Made by a program: the position numbers and the translations under genes
From: an uncultured Ruminococcus sp.
GTDB taxonomy: Bacteria > Bacillota > Clostridia > Oscillospirales > Ruminococcaceae
Direction of reading: 5' to 3'
DNA length: 44,759 bases
Assembly (NCBI RefSeq): GCF_934476685.1
Contig: NZ_CAKSNX010000012.1
Location: 1-44,759, forward strand
Shown here: in pieces, positions 24,214 to 31,595 of the stretch
Position numbering within the stretch: position 1 is the first letter of the stretch
Layout: each line of letters begins with the position of its first letter
Notes under the pieces: generated by a model
Seen by the model: the letters and a program-made list of their open reading frames with translations, nothing else
Told to the model about the DNA's origin: nothing
Databases searched by the model: none

Positions 24214-25023
24214 ATGAAAAGCACGAAAAGACTAAAAAGAATCGAAAAATTATTTGCTTCACTTTTTCTTTGCGCAGCAGTTGCTGTTTCGGGAGCTATT
24301 CAGGCATCTGCTTCCGACAAGACATCTGATGTAAAGATCGACTGCAAGAAAGCAAAGGAAACATATTCATGGGGACAGAGCCTTTCTATCCCGAAAGAAG
24401 ATTTCGATATCAGCAGAATAACAGAGAAAACTCAGTTTATTGTAACCTTTGAGTACAAGGACAGCAAGGACGCAGAGAACGTCACAAAATCCCCTGTTGG
24501 TCTTGCACTCCAGAGTTATTCCGATCCTGACAACGCTCTTGCGGACGATAAGGGCGGTGTATGGGCAGAGGTAACGCCTACGTCATACGATCAGAACAGC
24601 GCTATCTTCTATTATCAGGACATCGTCAAGGCATACACATCAAAGGATTTCAGCAAGGTAGATTATCTGCACGTTATCGCTCCTTCTGAAATAACTATCA
24701 AATGTACAGGTCTTACTATCACAGACTGCAACGACAAAGCACCTGAAACTACCACCACAACAGCAGCAGCCGAGGTATCTCAGGCTGAAGAGGAAACACC
24801 TACCGAGGCTGTAACGACCACAACACAGGCTGCGGCACCTGCTGAGTCTGCGGCATCGACCACAACTTCCGCAAGTTCAAGTCCTATTGCACTTATTGTG
24901 GGCATAATCGCCGGTATCGCTATCGCAGTCATCATCATCGTTGTGATAATGAACAAGAAGTCAAGCAAGGCTTTCGATGTAAGCACAGGTACTTTTGTTG
25001 ACAAGAAGAACGTAAAGAAGTAA
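24214..25023 (+). CDS. membrane-anchored CBM-like surface protein (paralogue A)
   Basis: Function unknown; probably a surface carbohydrate-binding or sensing protein. It has a signal peptide (residues about 8-33), a beta-sandwich-like ectodomain (40-175), a Thr/Ala/Glu-rich linker (180-225), one membrane helix (about 227-248) and a basic cytoplasmic tail of about 21 residues (KKSSKAFDVSTGTFVDKKN). Blocks such as SWGQSLSIP, VGLALQSYSD and VWAEVTP resemble carbohydrate-binding modules on Ruminococcus enzymes, but that is from memory of the pattern. Start ATG 24214 (269 aa) has AGGAG upstream and lies after the promoter. The next gene is a diverged paralogue whose tail is nearly identical. Confidence 0.75.
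   Translation: MKSTKRLKRIEKLFASLFLCAAVAVSGAIQASASDKTSDVKIDCKKAKETYSWGQSLSIPKEDFDISRITEKTQFIVTFEYKDSKDAENVTKSPVGLALQSYSDPDNALADDKGGVWAEVTPTSYDQNSAIFYYQDIVKAYTSKDFSKVDYLHVIAPSEITIKCTGLTITDCNDKAPETTTTTAAAEVSQAEEETPTEAVTTTTQAAAPAESAASTTTSASSSPIALIVGIIAGIAIAVIIIVVIMNKKSSKAFDVSTGTFVDKKNVKK
24937..25013 (+). repeat. tail-encoding 77-bp repeat, copy 1
   Basis: This segment encodes the end of the membrane helix and the cytoplasmic tail. It matches 25876-25952 with two mismatches in 77 bases, both silent (TTC/TTT and GAT/GAC), while the rest of the two genes has diverged strongly. Confidence 0.9.
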
Positions 25024-25062
25024 CGCAACAAAAAGAACATAATCATTAAAATATGAACATTT

Positions 25063-25097
25063 CACAGAAGAGATTTTCCTCTTCTGTGATTTTTTAT
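25063..25097 (+). terminator. terminator after paralogue A
   Basis: Stem CACAGAAGAG / CTCTTCTGTG (25063-25072 with 25079-25088) followed by ATTTTTTATTTT. Confidence 0.9.
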
Positions 25098-25167
25098 TTT
25101 ATTCACAAATAATGTAAAGCGGTTAAAAACCAATTAAGGCTTTACGCTATTTTGTGCATTATTGTTA

Positions 25168-25196
25168 TTGATTTTTATTTTTAATTATGTTATAAT
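25168..25196 (+). promoter_or_regulatory. extended -10 promoter of paralogue B
   Basis: TTGATT (25168-25173), 17-bp spacer, TATAAT (25191-25196) preceded by TGT. The two paralogues are thus separately transcribed. Confidence 0.8.
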
Positions 25197-25272
25197 GCTT
25201 ATATTATAAGTTGAAATGCACAAATTATGAACATTTTTTTGTGCATAAGATCTAAAAGAGAGGGATTTTAGA

Positions 25273-25971
25273 ATGAAAAAACTTTTATCGGCAGTTTTAT
25301 CAGCTTTTATCGCCTGTTCAACAGTTATAACAGGTGCTTTTACAGCATACGCAGAGGAAGAGGCTCAGACAGAGGATATCAAGATAGATTGTTCTTCCGC
25401 ACAGCCAAGCGAAAATTGGGGACAGTCCATTACTATCGAGCAGTCAACTTTTGACGCAACAAAGATGACAGAGGATTCAAAGATCATCGTTACATACACA
25501 AGCGAAGACATAAACGAAAAAGCAGGCAACAAATACAATGCTGAACTTGTTTTCCAGAGCTGGGACAACACAACTTCCCCTAAGGCTCAGGAAGGTGCTG
25601 TATGGGCAAAGGTTGCTCCTGTGGAGTTTGATGATACATCAGCTACCTACGATTACAACTCCATTGCTGAGGCTTACGGCACAAATGATTTCAGTCAGGT
25701 ATACAACGTTATCGTAGGTTCTACCGACAGAGCAAAGATCACCTGCACAGGCATCACAGTAACGAACTGCAAGACAAAGACATACATCGAGACTGAAAAG
25801 AAAGCAGAAAGCAAGACAAATCCGCTCATCATCATCGGTGCTGCTGTGGCAGGCATTGCGGTTGCAGTAATTGTTATCGTTGTGATAATGAACAAGAAGT
25901 CAAGCAAGGCTTTTGACGTAAGCACAGGTACTTTTGTTGACAAGAAGAACGTTAAAGACGCTAAGAAATAA
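25273..25971 (+). CDS. membrane-anchored CBM-like surface protein (paralogue B)
   Basis: Same architecture as the preceding gene in 232 residues: signal peptide (1-28), ectodomain (about 35-175) with ENWGQSITIE, LVFQSWDN, AVWAKVAPVEF and AEAYGTNDFSQVYNVIVG, a short charged linker, one membrane helix (about 183-205) and the shared tail KKSSKAFDVSTGTFVDKKN. Linker length differs between the two: the first protein has an extra Thr/Ala-rich spacer. The ectodomains are clearly homologous but diverged. The conserved tail suggests both contact the same cytoplasmic partner, though no such partner is identified. Start ATG with GAGAGGGA upstream. Own promoter and own terminator. Confidence 0.75.
   Translation: MKKLLSAVLSAFIACSTVITGAFTAYAEEEAQTEDIKIDCSSAQPSENWGQSITIEQSTFDATKMTEDSKIIVTYTSEDINEKAGNKYNAELVFQSWDNTTSPKAQEGAVWAKVAPVEFDDTSATYDYNSIAEAYGTNDFSQVYNVIVGSTDRAKITCTGITVTNCKTKTYIETEKKAESKTNPLIIIGAAVAGIAVAVIVIVVIMNKKSSKAFDVSTGTFVDKKNVKDAKK
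25876..25952 (+). repeat. tail-encoding 77-bp repeat, copy 2
   Basis: Second copy of the segment at 24937-25013, in the same frame and at the same place in the protein; 75 of 77 bases agree. Confidence 0.9.
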
Positions 25972-25984
25972 AGTTTGATATGCA

Positions 25985-26024
25985 AATATCCGTCAGATCG
26001 TAATTGATCTGACGGATATTTTTT
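25985..26024 (+). terminator. terminator after paralogue B
   Basis: Perfect 15-bp stem AATATCCGTCAGATC / GATCTGACGGATATT with a 6-base loop, followed by TTTTGTTTTG. Confidence 0.93.
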
Positions 26025-26044
26025 GTTTTGTTATTTTTATTTGG

Positions 26045-26971
26045 TTATACCGTAAGGTCACGTCTGACCTTTTCAAGTTCATTTATAAATATCTGATCTA
26101 TACTGCTGAGCCTGTAATTGTTGGGACAGACAAGAACGTCCTTGTTGGTCTTTTTAAGCTCAGGGACTTTGCGCTGAACAAGTCCGTAACGCTTGAGCAG
26201 TGTTTTCGGGATAGGTGAAACCCACATAAATGAGTCGGGACATGAAGAAAGTATATCGAACTGACTTCCTCTTTCATAAACATAGATATGCTTTTTATGA
26301 CCCGTTATTTCTGCATTTTTCTTCTGATATGCCGCAGAGATGTTCGGAACTATGTTGTCACTGTGCATGACCTCTATATACTTATCAAGCACATTTTCAT
26401 TTATAACAGGCTCGTTAGCAAGCGGACCTTTCTCGCTGGTTATAAGCACATAGTCATACTCCCAGACATTATGTATCTGAAGATTTTTCTCCTCCATAAG
26501 CGGCATAAAAAAGCTTTCATACGCTATCGGATATCGGATTATACCAAGATCATATTCGCACTCGACTATGGAATTTATTGCGTCCATAGAGTTTGTTTCC
26601 TTTATCTTTATATCCATAAGAGATGTGCGTTCTATCCTGTTAAGAAATTCTGTGAACGCATGGGTGATATAGCTTGCTCTGGGCAGCAGGAGTGAAAAGC
26701 TTATCTCGCTTTCCGTATTGTCCTTATAAAGGCTTTCCATTTTATCCATCTGCACAAGGATAGCCTTTGCGTACTGCAAAAACGCAGTACCCTTTTCCGT
26801 CGGGACAACGCCCTTTGCGGAACGCTTGAATATAGGCACACCGACCTCACGCTCCATTTCCTTTATAGCTTTGGAAAGATTAGGCTGTCCCATATAAAGT
26901 GCGGCGGCGGCTTTTGTTATTGATCCAAGCCTTTCGACTTCTACCATATATCTTAAATGCGTCAGATTCAT
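26045..26971 (-). CDS. LysR-family transcriptional regulator
   Basis: The N-terminal winged helix-turn-helix (1-60: LRYMVEVERLGSITKAAAAL, QPNLSKAIKEMEREVG) is followed by a linker helix and a two-lobe effector domain (about 90-300). Length 308 aa is typical. AAGGAG stands about seven bases before the ATG. It lies downstream of glutamate dehydrogenase on the same strand but has its own full-consensus promoter and a terminator in between, so it is separately expressed. Control of gdhA is possible but unproven; LysR proteins more often regulate divergent neighbours. The effector is unknown. Confidence 0.9.
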   Translation of the reverse strand: MNLTHLRYMVEVERLGSITKAAAALYMGQPNLSKAIKEMEREVGVPIFKRSAKGVVPTEKGTAFLQYAKAILVQMDKMESLYKDNTESEISFSLLLPRASYITHAFTEFLNRIERTSLMDIKIKETNSMDAINSIVECEYDLGIIRYPIAYESFFMPLMEEKNLQIHNVWEYDYVLITSEKGPLANEPVINENVLDKYIEVMHSDNIVPNISAAYQKKNAEITGHKKHIYVYERGSQFDILSSCPDSFMWVSPIPKTLLKRYGLVQRKVPELKKTNKDVLVCPNNYRLSSIDQIFINELEKVRRDLTV

Positions 26972-27018
26972 TTTACCACTCCTTGCTGATTATGTAACTA
27001 AATATATATACTATGCAG

Positions 27019-27047
27019 ATTATACTATATTTAAAATGTAATGTCAA
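27019..27047 (-). promoter_or_regulatory. consensus promoter of the LysR gene
   Basis: On the minus strand: TTGACA (27042-27047), 17-bp spacer, TATAAT (27019-27024). Confidence 0.9.
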
Positions 27048-27070
27048 GTATATAAGCAATAACAGCACAC

Positions 27071-27108
27071 AAAAAGCGGCAGCTGTACGAAACCAGCTGC
27101 CGCTAAAA
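27071..27108 (-). terminator. terminator of gdhA
   Basis: On the minus strand: stem AGCGGCAGCTG / CAGCTGCCGCT (27094-27104 with 27075-27085) followed by TTTTTG. Confidence 0.93.
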
Positions 27109-27128
27109 ATTTTACATATGACTTTTGA

Positions 27129-28481
27129 TTAGTATGCAACGCCCTGCCACTTCATAGCGTCTGCTACCTTAAGGAAGCCTGCGATGTTAGCACCTGCTAC
27201 GAGGTTGCCTTCAAGACCATACTCCTTAGCTGCATTGTATGAGTTGTGGAAGATGTTTACCATGATGTTCTTCAGCTTGCCGTCAACTTCCTCGAATGTC
27301 CATGAAAGTCTTTCGCTGTTCTGTGACATTTCAAGAGCTGATGTAGCAACACCGCCGGCATTTGCTGCCTTTGCAGGTCCAAAGAGAACGCCTGCGTTCT
27401 GGAATACTGCGATTGCCTCAGGTGTTGAAGGCATATTAGCGCCCTCAGCTACTGCGAATACGCCGTTAGCAACGAGTGCCTTAGCTGACTCTTCGTTGAT
27501 CTCATTCTGTGTAGCGCAAGGAAGAGCGATATCGCACTTGATTGTCCAGATACCTGAGCAGCCCTCGTGATACTCTGCACCCTCAACTCTGTCAACGTAC
27601 TCCTTGATTCTTCCTCTCTCAACTTCCTTGATCTGCTTAACAACGTCAAGGTTGATTCCCTTAGGATCGTAAACATATCCGTTTGAATCTGAGAGAGCTA
27701 CTACCTTACCGCCGAGCTCAGTAGCCTTCTGAGTAGCGTAGATAGCAACGTTTCCTGAACCTGAGATAACAACTGTCTTGCCTTCAAATGTTTCATTCTT
27801 CATGCACTTGATCATCTCAGCTGTATAGTAGCAAAGACCATAGCCTGTTGCTTCTGTTCTTGCAAGTGATCCGCCGTAAGAAAGTCCCTTACCTGTAAGA
27901 ACACCTGTGAACTCGTTTCTGATCCTCTTATACTGACCGTACATATAGCCGATCTCTCTTGCGCCTGTACCGATATCGCCGGCAGGAACGTCTGTGTCAG
28001 CACCGATGTGCTTGCAAAGCTCTGTCATAAAGCTCTGGCAGAATCTCATAACTTCAGCGTCAGACTTGCCCTTAGGATCGAAGTCTGAACCACCCTTACC
28101 GCCGCCGATAGGAAGACCTGTAAGGCTGTTCTTGAAGATCTGCTCAAAACCGAGGAACTTGATTACTGAAGCGCATACTGATGGGTGAAGTCTAAGACCG
28201 CCCTTGTATGGTCCGATAGCAGAGTTGAACTGTACTCTGAAGCCTCTATTTACCTGTACGTTGCCCTTGTCATCAACCCAAGGAACACGGAAAATGATCT
28301 GTCTTTCAGGCTCAACGATCCTGTCGATGATTCCTGCTTCAACGATGTCAGGTCTCTTCTCTACAACAGGGATAAGGCTCTCGAGAACCTCATATACTGC
28401 CTGGAGGAATTCCTTTTCGCCGGGATTTCTCTTCTCAACCTGCTCGTATACCTTCTGAAGGTATTCATTTTTCAAAGTCAT
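27129..28481 (-). CDS. gdhA: NADP-type glutamate dehydrogenase
   Basis: Makes glutamate from 2-oxoglutarate and ammonia; a main ammonium assimilation route in gut anaerobes. It is a hexameric, small-subunit class protein (450 aa). Landmarks: GPYKGGLRLHPSV, the catalytic-lysine region LPIGGGKGGSDFDPKGKSD, PAGDIGTGAREIGYMYG, and the Rossmann motif GSGNVAIYA with LSDSNGY after the second strand, compatible with NADP preference. The start chosen is ATG 28481 because GGGAG lies eight bases before it. The ATG five codons upstream (28496) is itself part of that ribosome binding site and has none of its own. Promoter at 28562-28590, strong terminator after the gene. Confidence 0.94.
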   Translation of the reverse strand: MTLKNEYLQKVYEQVEKRNPGEKEFLQAVYEVLESLIPVVEKRPDIVEAGIIDRIVEPERQIIFRVPWVDDKGNVQVNRGFRVQFNSAIGPYKGGLRLHPSVCASVIKFLGFEQIFKNSLTGLPIGGGKGGSDFDPKGKSDAEVMRFCQSFMTELCKHIGADTDVPAGDIGTGAREIGYMYGQYKRIRNEFTGVLTGKGLSYGGSLARTEATGYGLCYYTAEMIKCMKNETFEGKTVVISGSGNVAIYATQKATELGGKVVALSDSNGYVYDPKGINLDVVKQIKEVERGRIKEYVDRVEGAEYHEGCSGIWTIKCDIALPCATQNEINEESAKALVANGVFAVAEGANMPSTPEAIAVFQNAGVLFGPAKAANAGGVATSALEMSQNSERLSWTFEEVDGKLKNIMVNIFHNSYNAAKEYGLEGNLVAGANIAGFLKVADAMKWQGVAY

Positions 28482-28561
28482 TGTAAAAACTCCCATCTAA
28501 ATTAAAATTATAGACAACCGTATCAGCGGTATTTGAACACCCGCTTACGTTTACGAGATAC

Positions 28562-28590
28562 ATTATAGCATACTATTCACGATTTTGCAA
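28562..28590 (-). promoter_or_regulatory. promoter of gdhA
   Basis: On the minus strand: TTGCAA (28585-28590), 17-bp spacer, TATAAT (28562-28567). Confidence 0.75.
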
Positions 28591-28830
28591 GTCCCAGTTG
28601 CGAAAATTTCAAAATTTTATTGAAATTATATAAAAATCACATAGTTTTTTTGAAATCTGCCACTAAATTTGAAAATAAATTCAATTACTGCACCATTTAA
28701 AATCAAAAATTTTACACATTCAGGATTTTATTTGCAACGATTTTACATTCAGCGTCACACTTTAAGCCGCTGATTTTGCCGAATTATGTTGCAATATACT
28801 GCACGGTAAATATTGAAAATGAAATTTCGA

Positions 28831-28859
28831 TTGACTAATCCTGCAAAAAAGTGTACAAT
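28831..28859 (+). promoter_or_regulatory. promoter of nth
   Basis: TTGACT (28831-28836), 17-bp spacer, TACAAT (28854-28859). Confidence 0.75.
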
Positions 28860-28911
28860 GTATACAACAGTCAAACTTACGATAAGAAATAAAAGAAAGG
28901 AATTTTACTCA

Positions 28912-29568
28912 ATGACTTTGAAAGAACAGGCAATGCTTATCATTGAAAGGCTGGAGCAGGTCTATCCAGATGCGGTATGCTCATTGGAATATTCTCAGTC
29001 TCACGAGCTTATGATAGCAGGCAGGCTGTCTGCGCAGTGTACAGACGCAAGGGTCAATATCGTCACAAAAGAGCTTTTTGAAAAATACCGCTCAATAGAT
29101 GATTTTGCCGATGCGGACGTGAGTGATGTAGAAAGAATAATAAAGCCATGCGGTCTTTACAAAACAAAAGCCCTCTCCATCGTCACAATGTGCCGACAGA
29201 TAAGGGACAGTTATAATGGTATCATACCCGACAGCATTGAAGAGCTTACAAAGCTTTCGGGAATAGGCAGAAAAACAGCGAACCTTATTATGGGCGACGT
29301 TTTCCATAAGCCTGCCGTTGTGACCGATACCCACTGCATACGCATATGCGGACGGCTTGGTCTGACAAAAAATAAAGAGCCTGCAAAGGTTGAAAAAGAC
29401 CTGCTTAAAATACTTCCGCCGGAAAGATCCTCTGACTTCTGTCACAGGCTCGTGCTGTTCGGAAGAGAATACTGCAAAGCGAGAGGAGAACGCTGCGGTG
29501 AATGTCCTCTTGCCGATCTATGCGTGACGCTCAACCTTGCCGTGCAGAATAATGCACAGGCTGAATAG
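28912..29568 (+). CDS. nth: endonuclease III (DNA glycosylase/AP lyase)
   Basis: Base-excision repair enzyme for oxidised pyrimidines. The helix-hairpin-helix LSGIGRKTANLIMG carries catalytic Lys121, and TDTH carries Asp139. Four cysteines at 188, 195, 198 and 204 (CX6CX2CX5C) bind the [4Fe-4S] cluster. These positions match E. coli Nth almost residue for residue. Start ATG 28912 (218 aa) has AAAGGAA upstream; earlier in-frame codons lie at or before the promoter. The gene ends 10 bp from the convergent small-protein cluster without a visible terminator. Confidence 0.95.
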   Translation: MTLKEQAMLIIERLEQVYPDAVCSLEYSQSHELMIAGRLSAQCTDARVNIVTKELFEKYRSIDDFADADVSDVERIIKPCGLYKTKALSIVTMCRQIRDSYNGIIPDSIEELTKLSGIGRKTANLIMGDVFHKPAVVTDTHCIRICGRLGLTKNKEPAKVEKDLLKILPPERSSDFCHRLVLFGREYCKARGERCGECPLADLCVTLNLAVQNNAQAE

Positions 29569-29578
29569 ACTTTACAAG

Positions 29579-29950
29579 CTAAATAAGAAGATATCCAAGT
29601 CCCAGCAGCAGCTTTACATCTGCCCCCTGCTTGTATAATATGTATATAAGCAGACCGATAAGTGCTTTTTCCTCGTCGATCTTTACCGAACCTATATTGA
29701 AAAGTTCGCCGTTCTTTGCCCCTGTCGTGCCGAGCAAACTGCTGAGTATGCCGCCTGCTCCACCCTTTCCTATGCCTGAATTATTCAGTGCTGCGGCGGT
29801 ATTTTGGACAGCTTTTTCCTCAGCGGTCTGTTCAGGATTTAAAGTTTCCTCCGACTCCCCTACCATAGAGCGTGACCTTTTCTGCATTTCACGAACACGG
29901 CGGACAGCCTCCTCCTGCATTACGCTGAACTGATTATCCGAGTAAGCCAA
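29579..29950 (-). CDS. small protein of unknown function (third gene of the small cluster)
   Basis: Family not recognised. About 123 residues: a charged helical N-terminal part (EEAVRRVREMQKRSR), a Gly/Ala/Asn-rich middle and a hydrophobic C-terminus (ALIGLLIYILYKQGADVKLLLGLGYLLI, residues about 96-123), possibly one or two short membrane-active helices. The start is placed at TTG 29950: the complete GGAGGTGA ribosome binding site inside the previous gene is five bases upstream, whereas the GTG at 29959 lies inside that site. It overlaps the previous gene by 17 bp, indicating tight co-expression. Confidence 0.65.
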   Translation of the reverse strand: MAYSDNQFSVMQEEAVRRVREMQKRSRSMVGESEETLNPEQTAEEKAVQNTAAALNNSGIGKGGAGGILSSLLGTTGAKNGELFNIGSVKIDEEKALIGLLIYILYKQGADVKLLLGLGYLLI

Positions 29951-30422
29951 ACAAGTCACCTCCCAGCAGACCGCTTTCTTTCAGAACAGGATAAACGGCG
30001 AGCAGTCTGAATATTTTTATAAGCTTATCTATCTTATTCTGATTTTCTTCTTTCAGCAAAGGGCGCAGAGCAAGGAGTAGATCAACGTTTTTATCCGACT
30101 TGTTTGCCTGACTTATGACCTGCCCTATCTGCATTATTTTTGAAATGTCGATGTTAGGGGCTGGCTGCTGAGCAGGTGCGGCTGCTGAGGGTGCTGCACC
30201 GCCGCCCATACCAAGGCCACGCAGCAGAGCGGAAATATCGGGCATACCGCCTGTATTCTGCGGAACACCGCCTATACCCCCTGTCTGTGCAGGAACGGAA
30301 ACAGGGGAATTTTCCTCCGCCGAGGGAGCTTGCGAGACTATCATATCCGCAAGCTCTTTTATCTGCTTCATACTCTCCTCATCATTCAGAACGTCCTGCA
30401 GCTTATTCATCAGATCGTCCAT
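29934..30422 (-). CDS. Gly/Pro-rich small protein of unknown function (second gene)
   Basis: 162 residues, no signal peptide. A helical N-terminal part (MNKLQDVLNDEESMKQIKEL) is followed by a low-complexity Gly/Pro/Ala/Gln linker (about 35-95) and a helical C-terminal part (DLLLALRPLLKEENQNKIDK then a hydrophobic Leu-rich end with GGDLFGLLG). It does not match a family I can name, though similar small Clostridia proteins come to mind. Strong AAGGAGG ribosome binding site. It sits between two other small genes and overlaps the next one. Confidence 0.7.
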   Translation of the reverse strand: MDDLMNKLQDVLNDEESMKQIKELADMIVSQAPSAEENSPVSVPAQTGGIGGVPQNTGGMPDISALLRGLGMGGGAAPSAAAPAQQPAPNIDISKIMQIGQVISQANKSDKNVDLLLALRPLLKEENQNKIDKLIKIFRLLAVYPVLKESGLLGGDLFGLLG

Positions 30423-30465
30423 TTTTATCCTCCTTGCAAATTCTTTTTCTTACTACTTTATTTGT

Positions 30466-30771
30466 CTATTTGCCCGTAAGCTTGCGGTATATAGCCTGCG
30501 CCTGCGGAGAGGACAGTATCTTTTCACAGGTCTGCTTGTTTGAAAGCGCCTGCGTAAGCATTGCCGCCTCATTTTTCGGCATAGATGACAGCGCCTTGTC
30601 AAAAGTGCCGTTCTGCAGCTGTGAACGCAGTTCTTCCGGAGATGTGCCAAGCTTTTTTGCGGCAACGTTCAGCAATGGCTGGAGGTTCTGTTCGGGAAGA
30701 TCACTTAATTTATTCGGATTATTTTTACCAAAATTACCGCCATTATTATTCATATTATTGATTCTGCTCAT
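30466..30771 (-). CDS. small helical protein of unknown function (first gene)
   Basis: 101 residues, soluble. An Asn/Gly-rich N-terminus (NNNGGNFGKNNPNK) is followed by a compact all-helical region (KLGTSPEELRSQLQNGTFDK; ALSNKQTCEKILSSPQAQAIYRKL). Family not recognised. AAGGAG eight bases before the ATG. It leads a three-gene minus-strand run ending at 29579. Only a poor promoter (TATAAC at 30824-30829 on the minus strand) is visible before it. Confidence 0.7.
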   Translation of the reverse strand: MSRINNMNNNGGNFGKNNPNKLSDLPEQNLQPLLNVAAKKLGTSPEELRSQLQNGTFDKALSSMPKNEAAMLTQALSNKQTCEKILSSPQAQAIYRKLTGK

Positions 30772-30802
30772 AAAAAATTCTCCTTTTCTTCGTTTTTTGT
30801 AA

Positions 30803-30831
30803 TTGTAATCACTAAATAATTATGTTATACT
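30803..30831 (+). promoter_or_regulatory. extended -10 promoter of the phosphoesterase gene
   Basis: TTGTAA (30803-30808), 17-bp spacer, TATACT (30826-30831) preceded by TGT. Confidence 0.6.
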
Positions 30832-30832
30832 A

Positions 30833-30860
30833 AGAATAATTATTCTGCATAATTATTCTG
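30833..30860. repeat. palindrome plus direct repeat at the phosphoesterase transcription start
   Basis: A perfect 14-bp palindrome AGAATAATTATTCT (30833-30846) begins one base after the -10 element. ATAATTATTCTG occurs twice, at 30836-30847 and 30849-30860, with a period of 13. The position over +1 suggests an operator, but no binding protein is identified. Confidence 0.6.
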
Positions 30861-30911
30861 TTAGCAAATGGTCAAACTGTTCAACGGCTCTTTATTCGGG
30901 AGGTCACTATC

Positions 30912-31391
30912 ATGCGTATCGTAGTTTTTTCAGACACACACGGAAACTATTCCGCAATGCATAAAATATTCAAGCGAAACGGCGACGCCGACCTGTTCAT
31001 TTTTCTCGGCGACGGCGAAAGCGAGCTTAAAGCGCTGAAAAAACAGTATATCGACAGCAGGATACTCAGCGTTGCAGGAAACTGCGATATGTGTTCACAA
31101 GCTCCCGAAAGCGACGTATGCACTCTCCCCGACGGGAACAGGATATTTTACACTCATGGTCATAAATGGCACGTTAAATTTTCCGTTGACAGATTGTTTT
31201 TTGAGGCAGCAGACCGAGGCTGCAAGATAGCGCTGTTCGGTCATACACATTGCAGATATGCAGAATACCGTGACGGCATACTTATCCTCAACCCCGGCAG
31301 CGCAGGATGTCCCCGTGACGGAAAGCCCGCCTGTTATGCATGGATAGATGTGACTGACGGCGGAATAATGTATAATCATGTTGATCTTTGA
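30912..31391 (+). CDS. YfcE/MJ0936-type metallophosphoesterase
   Basis: Calcineurin-like phosphodiesterase with two metal ions. Motifs in order: FSDTHGN (Asp8, His10), LGDGE, GNCD, THGHKWH and FGHTHC. These are the full metal-binding set of the YfcE family, whose natural substrates are not settled. Length 159 aa is normal. GGAGGT lies about ten bases before the ATG. Promoter and operator-like repeats lie upstream and a weak terminator downstream. Confidence 0.88.
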   Translation: MRIVVFSDTHGNYSAMHKIFKRNGDADLFIFLGDGESELKALKKQYIDSRILSVAGNCDMCSQAPESDVCTLPDGNRIFYTHGHKWHVKFSVDRLFFEAADRGCKIALFGHTHCRYAEYRDGILILNPGSAGCPRDGKPACYAWIDVTDGGIMYNHVDL

Positions 31392-31403
31392 TCTGATCTT
31401 ACA

Positions 31404-31441
31404 GGCAGTGCTTTTTATAAGGTGCTGCCTTTGTACTTTAT
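31404..31441 (+). terminator. weak terminator after the phosphoesterase
   Basis: Stem GGCAGTGC / GTGCTGCC with two wobble pairs, then a broken T-rich tail (TTTGTACTTTATTT). Confidence 0.5.
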
Positions 31442-31512
31442 TTATGATGTGCTGCTTTAACAGTATATGCAGATACGATACAAAAAGTTATAGAAATATA
31501 CATCTTGAACTA

Positions 31513-31541
31513 TTGACAAGCGTTCTCAGCGGGTGTATAAT
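31513..31541 (+). promoter_or_regulatory. consensus promoter of the HMA gene
   Basis: TTGACA (31513-31518), 17-bp spacer, TATAAT (31536-31541). Confidence 0.92.
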
Positions 31542-31545
31542 GTTC

Positions 31546-31569
31546 ACAGGTTAGGAAAAGCTAACCTGT
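31546..31569. promoter_or_regulatory. operator-like inverted repeat at the HMA transcription start
   Basis: Perfect 9-bp arms ACAGGTTAG (31546-31554) and CTAACCTGT (31561-31569) separated by GAAAAG, directly after the -10 element. The AGGTTAG/CTAACCT half-sites are those of DtxR/IdeR-type iron regulators, but the 6-bp gap is wider than in their usual boxes. An RNA hairpin in the leader is the alternative reading. Confidence 0.7.
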
Positions 31570-31595
31570 ATGTTTTCTTGTCAGGAGGAATTAAA

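Larger units (their letters stand above)
28482..28911. other. intergenic region between gdhA and nth
   Basis: An AT-rich divergent region. It holds the gdhA promoter (28562-28590) with a leader of about 75 nt that can form a small AGCGG/CCGCT hairpin, and the nth promoter (28831-28859). The middle part (28600-28800) shows no ORF, no clear repeat and no recognisable RNA. Confidence 0.6.

Noticed and set aside
28600..28800. Possible riboswitch or small RNA between gdhA and nth
   Set aside because: AT-rich sequence with no stable stem, no T tract and no motif of a known riboswitch class.
28813..28911. Longer endonuclease III starting at 28813
   Set aside because: The promoter at 28831-28859 lies inside the extension, and ATG 28912 gives residue numbering that matches E. 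coli Nth.
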